64,000 nt of DNA from Pseudomonadota bacterium. GTDB lineage: Bacteria > Pseudomonadota > Gammaproteobacteria > Burkholderiales > Casimicrobiaceae. The notes beneath the pieces were generated by a model. That model was not told the DNA's origin and ran no database searches. It worked only from the letters and a program-made list of their open reading frames with translations. The position numbers were made by a program, and so were the translations under genes. Location: positions 1 through 64,000 of the forward strand of contig JAFEDG010000147.1 of NCBI GenBank assembly GCA_018241745.1, written 5' to 3'. Shown in pieces: positions 44,126 to 53,406 of this stretch. Position 1 is the stretch's first letter. Every line of letters starts with the position of its first letter.

Positions 44126-45235
44126 ATGTCGGATCTCGCGACCGCGACGCATCTCGCCGAGACGGCGTCGCAATTCCCTGTCGACTGGTACTGCGATCCG
44201 CGGGTGTTCAACGCGGAGATGAAGACGCTGTTCGCCCGTGCGCCGCGCTACGTCGGCCACGAGCTGATGGTCCCGGAGACCGGCGACTACCGCGTGCTCG
44301 CCGCGCGGGACAACGCGCAAGCGCTGGTGCGCAACGCCGGCGGCATCGAGCTGCTGTCGAACATCTGCCGTCACCGCCAGGCGATCATGCTGACGGGTGC
44401 CGGCAACGCGCAGAACATCGTGTGCCCGCTGCACCGGTGGACGTACGACCTCAAGGGCCAGCTGCTCGGCGCCCCCCATTTCTCGCCGCAGCCGTGCACG
44501 AGCCTCGCGCGCACGCCGTTGACGCGCTGGAACGGCCTCTTGTTCGACGGCCCGCGCGACCCGTCGCGCGACCTCGCGGGCCTCGACCTCGCGCGCCTCG
44601 ACTTCTCCGGCTACCGTTTTCATCACGCCGACGTCCACGAGTGCAACTACAACTGGAAGACGTTCATCGAGGTCTACCTCGAGGACTACCACGTCGGGCC
44701 CTTCCATCCCGGCCTCGGCCAGTTCGTCACGTGCGACGACCTCGCGTGGCAGTTCACCGACTGGGCGAGCGTACAGACCGTCGGCATCAACAACGGCCTC
44801 GCCAAGCCGGGCAGCCGCACGTACGAGCGCTGGCATCGCGCCGTGCTCGACTACTACCGCGGCGAAGTACCGCCGCAGGGCGCGATCTGGCTCACGTACT
44901 ACCCGGGCGTGATGGTCGAGTGGTACCCGCACGTGCTGGTCGTCAGCACGCTGGTGCCACGCGCCGTCGACCGTACGACGAACATCGTCGAGTTCTACTA
45001 TCCCGAGGACATCGCGCTGTTCGAGCCGGAGTTCGTCGACGCGGAGCGCGCGGCGTACATGGAGACCTGCGTCGAGGACGACGAGATCGCCGAGCGGATG
45101 GACGCGGGGCGCCGCGCGCTGTACGCGCAAGGCCGCAACGAGATCGGGCCGTACCAGTCGCCGATGGAGGACGGGATGAAGCACTTCCACGAGTTCTATC
45201 GCGCACACATGGCCGACGCGCTGGCGCGGATCTGA
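44126..45235 (+). CDS. Rieske-type aromatic-ring-hydroxylating oxygenase, alpha subunit-like
   Basis: A 369-residue oxygenase. The Rieske [2Fe-2S] site is NICRHRQAIM and, 17 residues on, VCPLHRWTYD. The mononuclear iron site is VYLEDYHVGPFHPGL, the D-x2-H-x4-H pattern, after NYNWKTFIE. Such proteins hydroxylate or demethylate small organic substrates with a separate reductase, none of which is adjacent. The start ATG 44126 follows AGGAAAGG at proper spacing; an upstream ATG at 44036 lies in the GGG-rich leader. The substrate is unknown. It is divergent from xseB-ispA-dxs, a neighbourhood I recall from other Burkholderiales. Confidence 0.87.
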   Translation: MSDLATATHLAETASQFPVDWYCDPRVFNAEMKTLFARAPRYVGHELMVPETGDYRVLAARDNAQALVRNAGGIELLSNICRHRQAIMLTGAGNAQNIVCPLHRWTYDLKGQLLGAPHFSPQPCTSLARTPLTRWNGLLFDGPRDPSRDLAGLDLARLDFSGYRFHHADVHECNYNWKTFIEVYLEDYHVGPFHPGLGQFVTCDDLAWQFTDWASVQTVGINNGLAKPGSRTYERWHRAVLDYYRGEVPPQGAIWLTYYPGVMVEWYPHVLVVSTLVPRAVDRTTNIVEFYYPEDIALFEPEFVDAERAAYMETCVEDDEIAERMDAGRRALYAQGRNEIGPYQSPMEDGMKHFHEFYRAHMADALARI

Positions 45236-45272
45236 CCGGCGCGCCGCGCGCACGCACCCGGCGCCCGCCGCG

Positions 45273-46292
45273 ATGACGATCGCCGCCTGGCAGCGCGAGC
45301 TGTTCACGCTCGGATCCGCGCGCTTCCGGGCGCCGGTCGCGTTGCGCTTCGGCGTCGCCGTGGGCCTGCCGCTCGCGGCGGGCCTGGCTCTTGGGGCGCC
45401 GGGCGCCGGCGTAATCGCGGCGTTCGCCGCGCTGCTGACGACGATCTGCGATGTCGGCGACACGCATCGCGCGCGCTTCGTGACGATGACCTGCGGTGCG
45501 CTCGGCATCGTTGCGGGCGGCGTGCTCGGCGCGCATTTCGGCGACCACCCGTACGCGCACGAGTCGCTGGTCACCGCGGCGGCGCTGGCCGTGGGCCTGC
45601 TTTCCGGACCGCACCCGGCGCTGTCGGTGGTCGCGCGCTTCTTCGCGCTCGCGGTCGTCGTCGGCGCCGGCGTCGAGTGGCACTCGACAGCCTTCTTCTT
45701 CGCCGGCGTCGGCGGCGTCGCGTCCGCGCTGCTCGTCACCGCGCTCACGTGGGCGCTGCTGCCGCGCGACCGCACGAACCCCGTCGACTGGCGCACGCGG
45801 ATCGACACCGCGTTTGCGTTCGACCGGCCGGACATCCGCTATGCGCTCGCGCTGACGGTCGCCGCGGCCGCCGCGCTGTTCGCAGCCAACCTGCTCGCGC
45901 TGCACAAACCCTACTGGGCCGCGGTGACGGTGCTGATGGTGATGCGCCGCGAAGGCACCGAAAGCCTGCGGCTGACGCTGCACTATGCGGTCGGGACACT
46001 GCTCGGTCTCGTGGCCGCCGCGGCCTGCGTGGCGCTCGCACCCGCGACACCGGCGCTCGCCGCGATCGCCATCGCGACTGCGGCGGTCACGCGCATTGCG
46101 CTCGCCATCAACCCGTCGCTCGGCTTCGCCTCGTTCACGATCTTCGTGTTGCTGCTGCTCGAGGTGGGGATGCCGCACACGGGCTTCTCGTGGGTGCTGT
46201 GGTCGACACGCGCGTACGACGTCGCCGTCGGGTGCGCGCTCGCGATCCTTGGCACGCTGGCCGCGCGCCGCACGGCCCCGACCACCCTTTAG
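45273..46292 (+). CDS. FUSC/YccS-like inner-membrane protein (putative aromatic acid exporter family)
   Basis: A 339-residue integral membrane protein with roughly ten to eleven hydrophobic helices in two halves (about residues 25-160 and 185-330). HKPYWAAVTVLMVMRREGTE matches the conserved FUSC region (KPYWAxxT). It lacks the long cytoplasmic part of full-size AaeB-type exporters. It lies 37 bases after the Rieske gene and in the same direction, so export of a product of that oxygenase is possible but unproven. Confidence 0.8.
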   Translation: MTIAAWQRELFTLGSARFRAPVALRFGVAVGLPLAAGLALGAPGAGVIAAFAALLTTICDVGDTHRARFVTMTCGALGIVAGGVLGAHFGDHPYAHESLVTAAALAVGLLSGPHPALSVVARFFALAVVVGAGVEWHSTAFFFAGVGGVASALLVTALTWALLPRDRTNPVDWRTRIDTAFAFDRPDIRYALALTVAAAAALFAANLLALHKPYWAAVTVLMVMRREGTESLRLTLHYAVGTLLGLVAAAACVALAPATPALAAIAIATAAVTRIALAINPSLGFASFTIFVLLLLEVGMPHTGFSWVLWSTRAYDVAVGCALAILGTLAARRTAPTTL

Positions 46293-46295
46293 AAT
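46290..46295 (+). promoter_or_regulatory. -10 box of the sulfurtransferase gene (leaderless type)
   Basis: TAGAAT, only six bases before the ATG at 46302, so the predicted transcript starts at the A of the start codon. It includes the last base of the preceding stop codon TAG (46290-46292). Confidence 0.5.
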
Positions 46296-46301
46296 GACGG
46301 C

Positions 46302-47150
46302 ATGCACTCGACCCTGATCGACACCGCAACCCTCGCCGCGCACCTCGACGACCCGACGTTCATCGTCGTCGACGTCCGCCACGACCTCGGGCAACCCGAT
46401 TCGTGGGGGCCCGCGCAATACGCCGCCGGCCACGTCCCGGGCGCCCAGTTCGCGAGCATCGACGCCGACCTGTCAGCCCCCAAGACTGGACGCAACGGCC
46501 GCCATCCGCTGCCGGCGCCCGACGTCGCCGCGACGCTGTTCGGACGCATGGGCATCGGCCCGGGCACGCAGGTCGTCGCGTACGACCAGGGCCAGGGCAT
46601 GTTCGCGTCGCGGCTGTGGTGGATGCTGCGCTGGCTCGGCCACGACGCGGCGGCGGTGCTCGACGGCGGCTTCGCCAAATGGACGGCCGAAGGGCGCGCG
46701 ATCGACACCGCCCGCCCGGCGCCGCGGGCAACGGGGTTCGTCGCCCGTACGCCATTGCCGACGGCCAGCGTACAGGACGTTCTCGACAGCCTCGCGTCGC
46801 GCTCGCGCTTCATCGTCGACGCGCGGGCGCCGGAGCGGTATCGCGGCGACGTCGAGCCGATCGACCCGGTGGCTGGCCATATTCCCGGCGCGCACAACTG
46901 GCCCTACGCGCGCAACGTCAACGCCGACGGCACGTTCCGTCCCGCGGCGGAATTGCGCTCGGCATTCTCCGAATTCCTGGGGCCCACGCCGACGGCGCGG
47001 GTCGTCCATCAATGCGGCAGCGGCGTGACCGCATGCCACAACGTGCTGGCGATGGCCCATGCCGGCTACCCGCTGACGACGCTCTATCCCGGCTCGTGGA
47101 GCGAATGGGTCGCGGACCCGTCGCGGCCCGTCGCGAAGGGCGCGGCCTAG
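46302..47150 (+). CDS. sseA: Sulfurtransferase, 3-mercaptopyruvate/thiosulfate type (SseA-like)
   Basis: A 282-residue tandem rhodanese. The inactive N-terminal domain has VVDVRHDLGQPDSWGPAQYA and VVAYDQGQGMFASRLWWMLR. The active C-terminal domain has FIVDARAPERYRGDVEPIDP and the catalytic loop VHQCGSGVTACHNVLAM. The CGSGVTA loop is the form seen in 3-mercaptopyruvate sulfurtransferases. A TAGAAT box directly upstream suggests a leaderless message. Confidence 0.9.
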   Translation: MHSTLIDTATLAAHLDDPTFIVVDVRHDLGQPDSWGPAQYAAGHVPGAQFASIDADLSAPKTGRNGRHPLPAPDVAATLFGRMGIGPGTQVVAYDQGQGMFASRLWWMLRWLGHDAAAVLDGGFAKWTAEGRAIDTARPAPRATGFVARTPLPTASVQDVLDSLASRSRFIVDARAPERYRGDVEPIDPVAGHIPGAHNWPYARNVNADGTFRPAAELRSAFSEFLGPTPTARVVHQCGSGVTACHNVLAMAHAGYPLTTLYPGSWSEWVADPSRPVAKGAA

Positions 47151-47286
47151 CGAAGTCCCCCGCCCCCCCAGGGCAGCGACGGCGCACGCGCCGCGCGAAT
47201 AATCGCCAGCGCGGCTGCCGACTGGTCACATCCATCGGCGCCAGAACCGTCTCATCATTCCTCCAGCCGATTTCGTCGCATCCGCG

Positions 47287-47316
47287 TTGAAGCCGGCCGC
47301 AATCCGCACGTAATGT
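47287..47316 (+). promoter_or_regulatory. Promoter of the small membrane protein gene
   Basis: TTGAAG (47287-47292), 18-base spacer, TAATGT (47311-47316). It lies 63 bases before the chosen ATG at 47379, which has GGAGAG eight bases upstream. Confidence 0.5.
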
Positions 47317-47378
47317 CTGCACAACACGCCGGGGGCACCATGCCGGCCGTGAAGCAGCACATACCGGAGAGAATGATC

Positions 47379-47840
47379 ATGGACATGAACCAACGACCCT
47401 TCGCAGGCGCGCTCGCCGCCACGCTCGCGGCCGGCACGCTGTTCGGCGCGTACGCCGGTTACACGGGCCTGGATGCGGACCTCGGGCAGTCCCCCGCACT
47501 GCTGCTCGCCACCGTCGCGGTGTTCCTGCTGCCTGCCGTCGTCGCCGTCGGGTTCCGCGCCGCGCTTACCGCGCTCGCGCAACGCCGCGCCGACGACCTC
47601 GCCGCCGCCCACGTGATGACCGCGGTCCTGCCGTTCGCGGCCGAGCCCGTCGCGGTATCGCTGCCGCTGCCGCTGGTAGCGAGCATCGTGCCCGCGGAGG
47701 CGGCCGTGCATGCCGGCGTCGAAGGCGAAGCCGGCGTGATCGCCGACGTGCATTCGCTGACGGAAGCCAAGGTCGAGCGCCGCCAGCGCGACCGGCGCGC
47801 CGCCGAGCGGCGCGCCCGCGAATCGCAGTTCGCGAGCTGA
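47379..47840 (+). CDS. Hypothetical two-helix membrane protein
   Basis: A 153-residue protein of unknown function. The start ATG 47379 is chosen for its ribosome site (CGGAGAG). Two hydrophobic segments lie at about residues 9-30 (GALAATLAAGTLFGAYAGYT) and 37-62 (LLLATVAVFLLPAVVAVGF). The rest is cytoplasmic or periplasmic, ending in a strongly charged helix (KVERRQRDRRAAERRARES). It is convergent with aceA across 19 bases. I do not recognise a family. Confidence 0.65.
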   Translation: MDMNQRPFAGALAATLAAGTLFGAYAGYTGLDADLGQSPALLLATVAVFLLPAVVAVGFRAALTALAQRRADDLAAAHVMTAVLPFAAEPVAVSLPLPLVASIVPAEAAVHAGVEGEAGVIADVHSLTEAKVERRQRDRRAAERRARESQFAS

Positions 47841-47844
47841 CGCC

Positions 47845-47859
47845 GCCCGGGAGGCCGGG

Positions 47860-47860
<1 letters not shown>
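47845..47860. terminator. Short bidirectional hairpin between the membrane protein gene and aceA
   Basis: GCCCGG-GAGG-CCGGGC, a 6-bp stem in the 19-base gap of two convergent genes, touching the aceA stop. It has no T run, so termination strength is doubtful. Confidence 0.3.
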
Positions 47861-49173
<1,313 letters not shown>

Positions 49174-49543
49174 CGTGCGCTCCGGGTTTTGCCGATCGGG
49201 CTCCTTCGCGAGCGGTCACCGAACCATTCGATGCCTGTCGCGACGGAGCCACGCTAGCAAGCCGCGATGCGCCGCCGCAATGGCTTTTGCCGCATAACAG
49301 CAAATAAATTTGTTTGTTTTTCATGCGGTTAGAAATGCTTTGCGCAGAGTGGAAATAGCTGCGACCAGAAATGGCGCAAATGCACTGCAGTGCAGCGTCG
49401 CGACGGCTGCCCGCGGCGCAGAGGGACACGCACAGGGGCATGCATCGATGAAATGGCGGCCCCGCGGCGCATCAATCCATTTCCGCGCGCCAGAAATGCT
49501 TTTCAGCGATGCCCGTGCGTGCTTGGCGTGCTCACGCACCAAC
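49174..49543 (-). promoter_or_regulatory. aceA upstream regulatory region
   Basis: About 370 non-coding bases. A likely promoter is TTGCGG-18-TAGCGT with an extended -10 (TGCTAGCGT, 49259-49251), about 80 bases before aceA. Further up lie repeated TTTGC elements: TTTGCGC at 49339-49345 and its inverse GCGCAAA at 49374-49380. A perfect 14-bp palindrome TGCACTGCAGTGCA is at 49381-49394. AGAAATG occurs three times (49331, 49367, 49492). The TTTGC repeats recall sites of RamB/ScfR-type acetate and short-chain acyl regulators, an inference only. Confidence 0.5.
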
Positions 49544-49571
49544 GAAAAGGGCCGGTTGCCCGGCCCTTTCG
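49544..49571 (-). terminator. clpA intrinsic terminator
   Basis: A 10-bp perfect stem, AAAGGGCCGG / CCGGCCCTTT, with a 4-base loop, 32 bases past the clpA stop. On the minus strand it ends in CCCTTTTCGTT, a short T-rich tail. The symmetry would also let it stop transcription from the other side. Confidence 0.75.
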
Positions 49572-49602
49572 TCGCGACTGCGAGATTGCGTACGGTGACG
49601 CG

Positions 49603-51861
49603 CTAGACGGCTTCGGCGACCTCGGGTTCGTCGAACGTCAGCTTGACCTTGTCGTTGTCGTCGAGGTCGATCGTCACGCGGCCGCCACTCGTGAGCCGCC
49701 CGAACAGGAGCTCGTCGGCGAGCGCCTTGCGGATCATGTCCTGGATCAGCCGCGCCATCGGCCGCGCGCCCATCTGCGGGTCGAAGCCCTTCTTCGCCAG
49801 GAACTCCTTCAGCTTCGGCGAGAACGACGGCTCGACCTTCTTCTCGTGCAGCTGGTTCTCGAGTTCGAGCAGGAACTTGTCGACGACCTTGAGGATGACG
49901 TCGTGGTCCAGCGACGCGAACGAGATCGTGCCGTCGAGCCGGTTGCGGAACTCCGGCGTGAACAGGCGCTTGATCTCGAGCATCTCGTCGCCCGCCTCGC
50001 GCTCCGTCGAGAAGCCGATGGTGCTCCTGGCCAGGTCCGCCGCGCCTGCGTTGGTGGTCATGATGATCGTGACGTTGCGGAAGTCCGCCTTGCGGCCGTT
50101 GTTGTCGGTCAGCGTGCCGTGATCCATCACCTGCAGCAGGATGTTGAAGATCTCCGGGTGCGCCTTCTCGATCTCGTCGAGCAGCACGACGCTGTACGGA
50201 TGCTTGGTCACCGCCTCCGTCAGCTGGCCGCCCTGGTCGAAGCCGACGTAGCCCGGAGGCGCGCCGATCAGCCGCGACACCGCGTGGCGCTCCATGTACT
50301 CGGACATGTCGAAGCGGATCAGCTCGACACCCAGGCAATACGCAAGCTGCTTCGCGACTTCCGTCTTGCCGACGCCCGTCGGGCCGCTGAACAGGAAATT
50401 GCCGATCGGCTTCGTGGGATTGCCCAAGCCCGAGCGCGCCATGCGGATGGCCGCGACGAGCGCGTCGATCGCCTTGTCCTGCCCGAACACGACATTCTTC
50501 AGGTCGCGGTCCAGCGTGCGCAGCGCGTTGCGGTCGTCCGAGCTCACGTTCTTGGCCGGGATGCGGGCGATCTTGGCGACGATCTCCTCGACCTCGGTCT
50601 TGCCGATGACCTTCTTCTGCCGCGACTTGGGCAGGATCTTCTGCGCGGCGCCGGCTTCGTCGATGACGTCGATCGCCTTGTCCGGCAGGTGGCGGTCGTT
50701 GATGAAGCGGGCCGACAGCTCGGCCGCGGACGTCAGCGCCGCCGGCGCGTACTTGACGCCGTGGTGCTGCTCGAAGCGCGTCTTGAGGCCGCGCAGGATC
50801 TCGACCGTCTCGGCGATCGAAGGCTCGGGCACGTCCACTTTCTGGAAGCGTCGGGACAGCGCGTGGTCCTTCTCGAAGATCTGGCGGAACTCGGTGTACG
50901 TCGTCGCGCCGATGCACTTGAGCGCGCCCGTCGACAGCGCCGGCTTCAAGAGGTTGGACGCGTCGAGCGTTCCGCCCGACGCGGCACCCGCGCCGATGAT
51001 CGTGTGGATCTCGTCGATGAACAGGATGGACTTGGGGTTGTCCGCGAGCTGCTTCAGCACGGCCTTCAGCCGCTGCTCGAAATCGCCACGGTACTTGGTG
51101 CCCGCGAGCAACGCGCCCATGTCGAGCGAATACACCTGGTACTCGGCCAGCAGGTCCGGTACGGCGCCTTCGTTGATGCGCCGTGCAAGACCTTCGGCGA
51201 TGGCCGTCTTGCCGACGCCCGCCTCGCCGACCAGCAGCGGGTTGTTCTTGCGCCGGCGGCACAGCACCTGGACCACACGCTCGAGCTCGTGCTCGCGGCC
51301 GATCAGCGGATCCACCTTGCCCGCCTTGGCGAGCTGGTTCAGGTTGACGGTGTAGGCATCGAGCGCACCCTGCGCCTCGTTGCCTTCGCCTTCTTCCTTG
51401 CTGTCCGCCTTCTCGTCCTTCTTCTGCGGCGTCTTCGTGATGCCGTGCGCGATGTAGTTGACGACGTCCAGCCGCGTGACGCCGCGCTGGTTCAGGAAAT
51501 AGACCGCGTGCGATTCCTTCTCGCCGAAGATCGCGACCAGCACGTTGGCGCCGGTGACTTCCTTCTTGCCGGAGGACTGCACGTGGAGAATGGCGCGCTG
51601 GATCACGCGCTGGAAGCCTTGCGTGGGCTGCGTGTCCGCATCCGAGTGCGCGGCGAGGCGCGGCGTGTGCTCGGAGATGAAGTCGGCCAGCACGCCGCGG
51701 AGCTCGTCGAGATCGACGCCGCAGGCCTTCAGGACTTCCTGCGCGGAGGGGTTGTCGAGCATGGCCAGCAGCAGGTGCTCGACGGTGATGAATTCGTGCT
51801 GCTTCTGGCGGGCCTCGACGAAGGCCATGTGGAGAGAGACTTCCAGTTCCTGCGCGATCAT
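49603..51861 (-). CDS. clpA: ATP-dependent Clp protease ATP-binding subunit ClpA
   Basis: A 752-residue AAA+ unfoldase that feeds ClpP. The N domain (1-145) starts MIAQELEVSLHMAFVEAR, so ATG 51861 is the start. D1 has Walker A GEAGVGKTAIAEGLA near residue 213 and Walker B SILFIDEIHTIIG. D2 has GPTGVGKTEVAKQLA near residue 495 and VVLLDEIEKAHPEI. The ClpP-binding IGF tripeptide appears in ARSTIGFSTE. It lies 65 bases after clpS, its adaptor. Confidence 0.97.
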   Translation of the reverse strand: MIAQELEVSLHMAFVEARQKQHEFITVEHLLLAMLDNPSAQEVLKACGVDLDELRGVLADFISEHTPRLAAHSDADTQPTQGFQRVIQRAILHVQSSGKKEVTGANVLVAIFGEKESHAVYFLNQRGVTRLDVVNYIAHGITKTPQKKDEKADSKEEGEGNEAQGALDAYTVNLNQLAKAGKVDPLIGREHELERVVQVLCRRRKNNPLLVGEAGVGKTAIAEGLARRINEGAVPDLLAEYQVYSLDMGALLAGTKYRGDFEQRLKAVLKQLADNPKSILFIDEIHTIIGAGAASGGTLDASNLLKPALSTGALKCIGATTYTEFRQIFEKDHALSRRFQKVDVPEPSIAETVEILRGLKTRFEQHHGVKYAPAALTSAAELSARFINDRHLPDKAIDVIDEAGAAQKILPKSRQKKVIGKTEVEEIVAKIARIPAKNVSSDDRNALRTLDRDLKNVVFGQDKAIDALVAAIRMARSGLGNPTKPIGNFLFSGPTGVGKTEVAKQLAYCLGVELIRFDMSEYMERHAVSRLIGAPPGYVGFDQGGQLTEAVTKHPYSVVLLDEIEKAHPEIFNILLQVMDHGTLTDNNGRKADFRNVTIIMTTNAGAADLARSTIGFSTEREAGDEMLEIKRLFTPEFRNRLDGTISFASLDHDVILKVVDKFLLELENQLHEKKVEPSFSPKLKEFLAKKGFDPQMGARPMARLIQDMIRKALADELLFGRLTSGGRVTIDLDDNDKVKLTFDEPEVAEAV

Positions 51862-51926
51862 TGCCTGACTCCGACTCCGACTGCTTGCACCGGCGGACGA
51901 TTCCGCCGTCATGCATCAACTGCTTT

Positions 51927-52235
51927 TCAGGTCTCCTCCATCGTGCACTGCAGTGGGTGCTGATGCTCGCGCGCGATACCGATTACCTGATCGACCTTCG
52001 CCGCGGCCACCTCTTGAGTGTAAGTACCGCATACACCCATCCCTTCACGATGGACCTGGAGCATGACCTGCGTCGCCTTTTCCCGAGTCATCGCGAACAC
52101 AGTCTGCAACACGACGACGACAAAGTCCATCGGCGTGTAATCATCGTTCAGCAGCAGAACCTTGTATAGCGGCGGCGGTTTCGCGCGGACTTTTTCCGCT
52201 TCGAGCGTGTTGCCGGCGTGCTCCCGGGCGGTCAT
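51927..52235 (-). CDS. clpS: Clp protease adaptor ClpS
   Basis: A 102-residue adaptor that delivers N-degron substrates to ClpA. The core motifs are [39 protein letters not shown] and [18 protein letters not shown] lines the N-degron pocket. The start ATG 52235 gives the usual length with a 20-residue flexible N terminus. It is divergent from the cold-shock gene. Confidence 0.95.
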   Translation of the reverse strand: MTAREHAGNTLEAEKVRAKPPPLYKVLLLNDDYTPMDFVVVVLQTVFAMTREKATQVMLQVHREGMGVCGTYTQEVAAAKVDQVIGIAREHQHPLQCTMEET

Positions 52236-52324
52236 TGCGGCCTGGCGGTCTCGGGTGAGATGGGGACTATGTTTGACGAACGCAACAGTTTTATCAAGAC
52301 GCGCCGACGCGCCTGCGCCGTGGC

Positions 52325-52354
52325 TTGACGGCTGCCCGCGGTTCCGCGTAAAAA
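52325..52354 (+). promoter_or_regulatory. Promoter of the cold-shock protein gene
   Basis: TTGACG (52325-52330), an 18-base spacer and TAAAAA (52349-52354). The leader to the ATG at 52401 would be about 40 bases, shorter than the long thermosensing leader of E. coli cspA. TGTGAGG upstream of the ATG serves as ribosome site. A leftward clpS promoter (TTGATA near 52292-52297) probably lies in the same gap. Confidence 0.5.
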
Positions 52355-52400
52355 ATCGAGCGTTTGTCCCCCGTTCACAAACTTGTGAGGTACACGTTTT

Positions 52401-52604
52401 ATGGCAACCGGAACCGTCAAGTGGTTCAACGACGCGAAGGGCTTCGGCTTCATTACGCCGGATGACGGCGGCGAGGACCTGTTCGCGCACTTCTCGGCGA
52501 TCAACATGCAGGGCTTCAAGACGCTGAAGGAGGGACAGAAGGTTTCGTTTGAAGTCACGCAGGGACCCAAGGGGAAGCAGGCATCGAACATCCAGGCGGT
52601 ATGA
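52401..52604 (+). CDS. Cold-shock domain protein (CspA family)
   Basis: A 67-residue single OB-fold RNA chaperone. Both RNA-binding motifs are intact, [10 protein letters not shown] (RNP1) and DLFAHFSAI (RNP2), after [13 protein letters not shown]. It has its own promoter and a strong terminator, so it is monocistronic. The csp/clpS divergent pair is common in proteobacteria. Confidence 0.96.
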   Translation: MATGTVKWFNDAKGFGFITPDDGGEDLFAHFSAINMQGFKTLKEGQKVSFEVTQGPKGKQASNIQAV

Positions 52605-52668
52605 CCAGTGTACGCTCGCCGGCCCCGCGCTCCTGAATCCCGGCGTGCGGCAGGCGGTAGCGTCCGCA

Positions 52669-52692
52669 GGGCCCGCGACGCGGGCCCTTTTT
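52669..52692 (+). terminator. Cold-shock gene intrinsic terminator
   Basis: GGGCCCGC-GAC-GCGGGCCC, an 8-bp perfect GC stem with a 3-base loop followed by five T residues, 65 bases past the csp stop. Confidence 0.9.
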
Positions 52693-52773
52693 GTTGGCTG
52701 AATGCCCCGCGGCGGCCGTGCCCCACCGCATGTATGTAAGCCCATACTCCGTTCATATCGGCGATCCGACGCC

Positions 52774-53406
52774 ATGCCCGATGCCTGGATCCTCAACAAG
52801 CCGTACGGCGTCCTGTGCCAATTCAGCGCGTCGGGCGCCCGCGCGACGCTGGCCGACTATGTCCACGTGCCCGACGTATATCCGGCGGGGCGGCTGGATG
52901 CGGACAGCGAAGGGCTCGTCGTGCTGACCGCCGACGGCCCGTTGCAGGCGCGGCTCGCCCACCCGCGCCACAAGGTGGCCAAGACCTACTACGTGCAGGT
53001 GGAGGGGACGCCCGGACCGGAGGCGCTGGACCGGCTCGCCCGCGGCGTCGAGCTCGCCGGCTTCGTGACGCAGCCGGCGGAGGCCGCGGTGATCGCCGAA
53101 CCGCACGGCCTGTGGCCGCGCACGCCGCCGATCCGCGCGCGGCGCGCGATTCCCACGGCCTGGCTGGCGCTGACGTTGCGTGAAGGGAAGAATCGCCAGG
53201 TGCGGCGCATGACTGCAGCCGTCGGCCTGCCGACGCTGCGCCTGGTGCGCTGGCGCGTCGGCGACTGGACGCTCGACGGTCTCGCGCCGGGCGAGGTCCG
53301 CAAAGTGCGCGTGTTACCATTTGTTCCCTCTGGCGCCTCGCCGCGCGCTTCCGCGCCGGCCCCGTTCGCGCGCCGCCCCCGCAGTTCCCGTATGCCGCAA
53401 CGATGA
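52774..53406 (+). CDS. rluE: 23S rRNA pseudouridine synthase, RluE-like
   Basis: A 210-residue RsuA/RluE-family enzyme without an S4 domain. [13 protein letters not shown] is at the N terminus, the catalytic Asp is in [14 protein letters not shown], and [21 protein letters not shown] is the family signature. E. coli RluE modifies U2457 of 23S rRNA. The start ATG 52774 ([12 protein letters not shown]) is chosen. The gene overlaps pcnB by ATGA. The C-terminal 20 residues are Arg/Ala-rich filler. Confidence 0.88.
   Translation: MPDAWILNKPYGVLCQFSASGARATLADYVHVPDVYPAGRLDADSEGLVVLTADGPLQARLAHPRHKVAKTYYVQVEGTPGPEALDRLARGVELAGFVTQPAEAAVIAEPHGLWPRTPPIRARRAIPTAWLALTLREGKNRQVRRMTAAVGLPTLRLVRWRVGDWTLDGLAPGEVRKVRVLPFVPSGASPRASAPAPFARRPRSSRMPQR
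53312..53320 (+). promoter_or_regulatory. Possible intragenic extended -10 promoter for pcnB
   Basis: TGTTACCAT near the 3' end of rluE has the TG-n-TACCAT extended -10 form. It is read as GTG-TTA-CCA, and TTA is exceptionally rare in sequence this GC-rich. It lies about 82 bases before pcnB. Confidence 0.35.

Noticed and set aside
49310..49606. A 98-codon open frame on the plus strand in the aceA-clpA gap
   Set aside because: It has no ribosome site, no family likeness, and runs through the clpA terminator hairpin into clpA.
51944..51955. Second copy of the aceA palindrome (TGCACTGCAGTG)
   Set aside because: It lies in clpS codons for LQCTM and lacks the last two bases; no link to a promoter.
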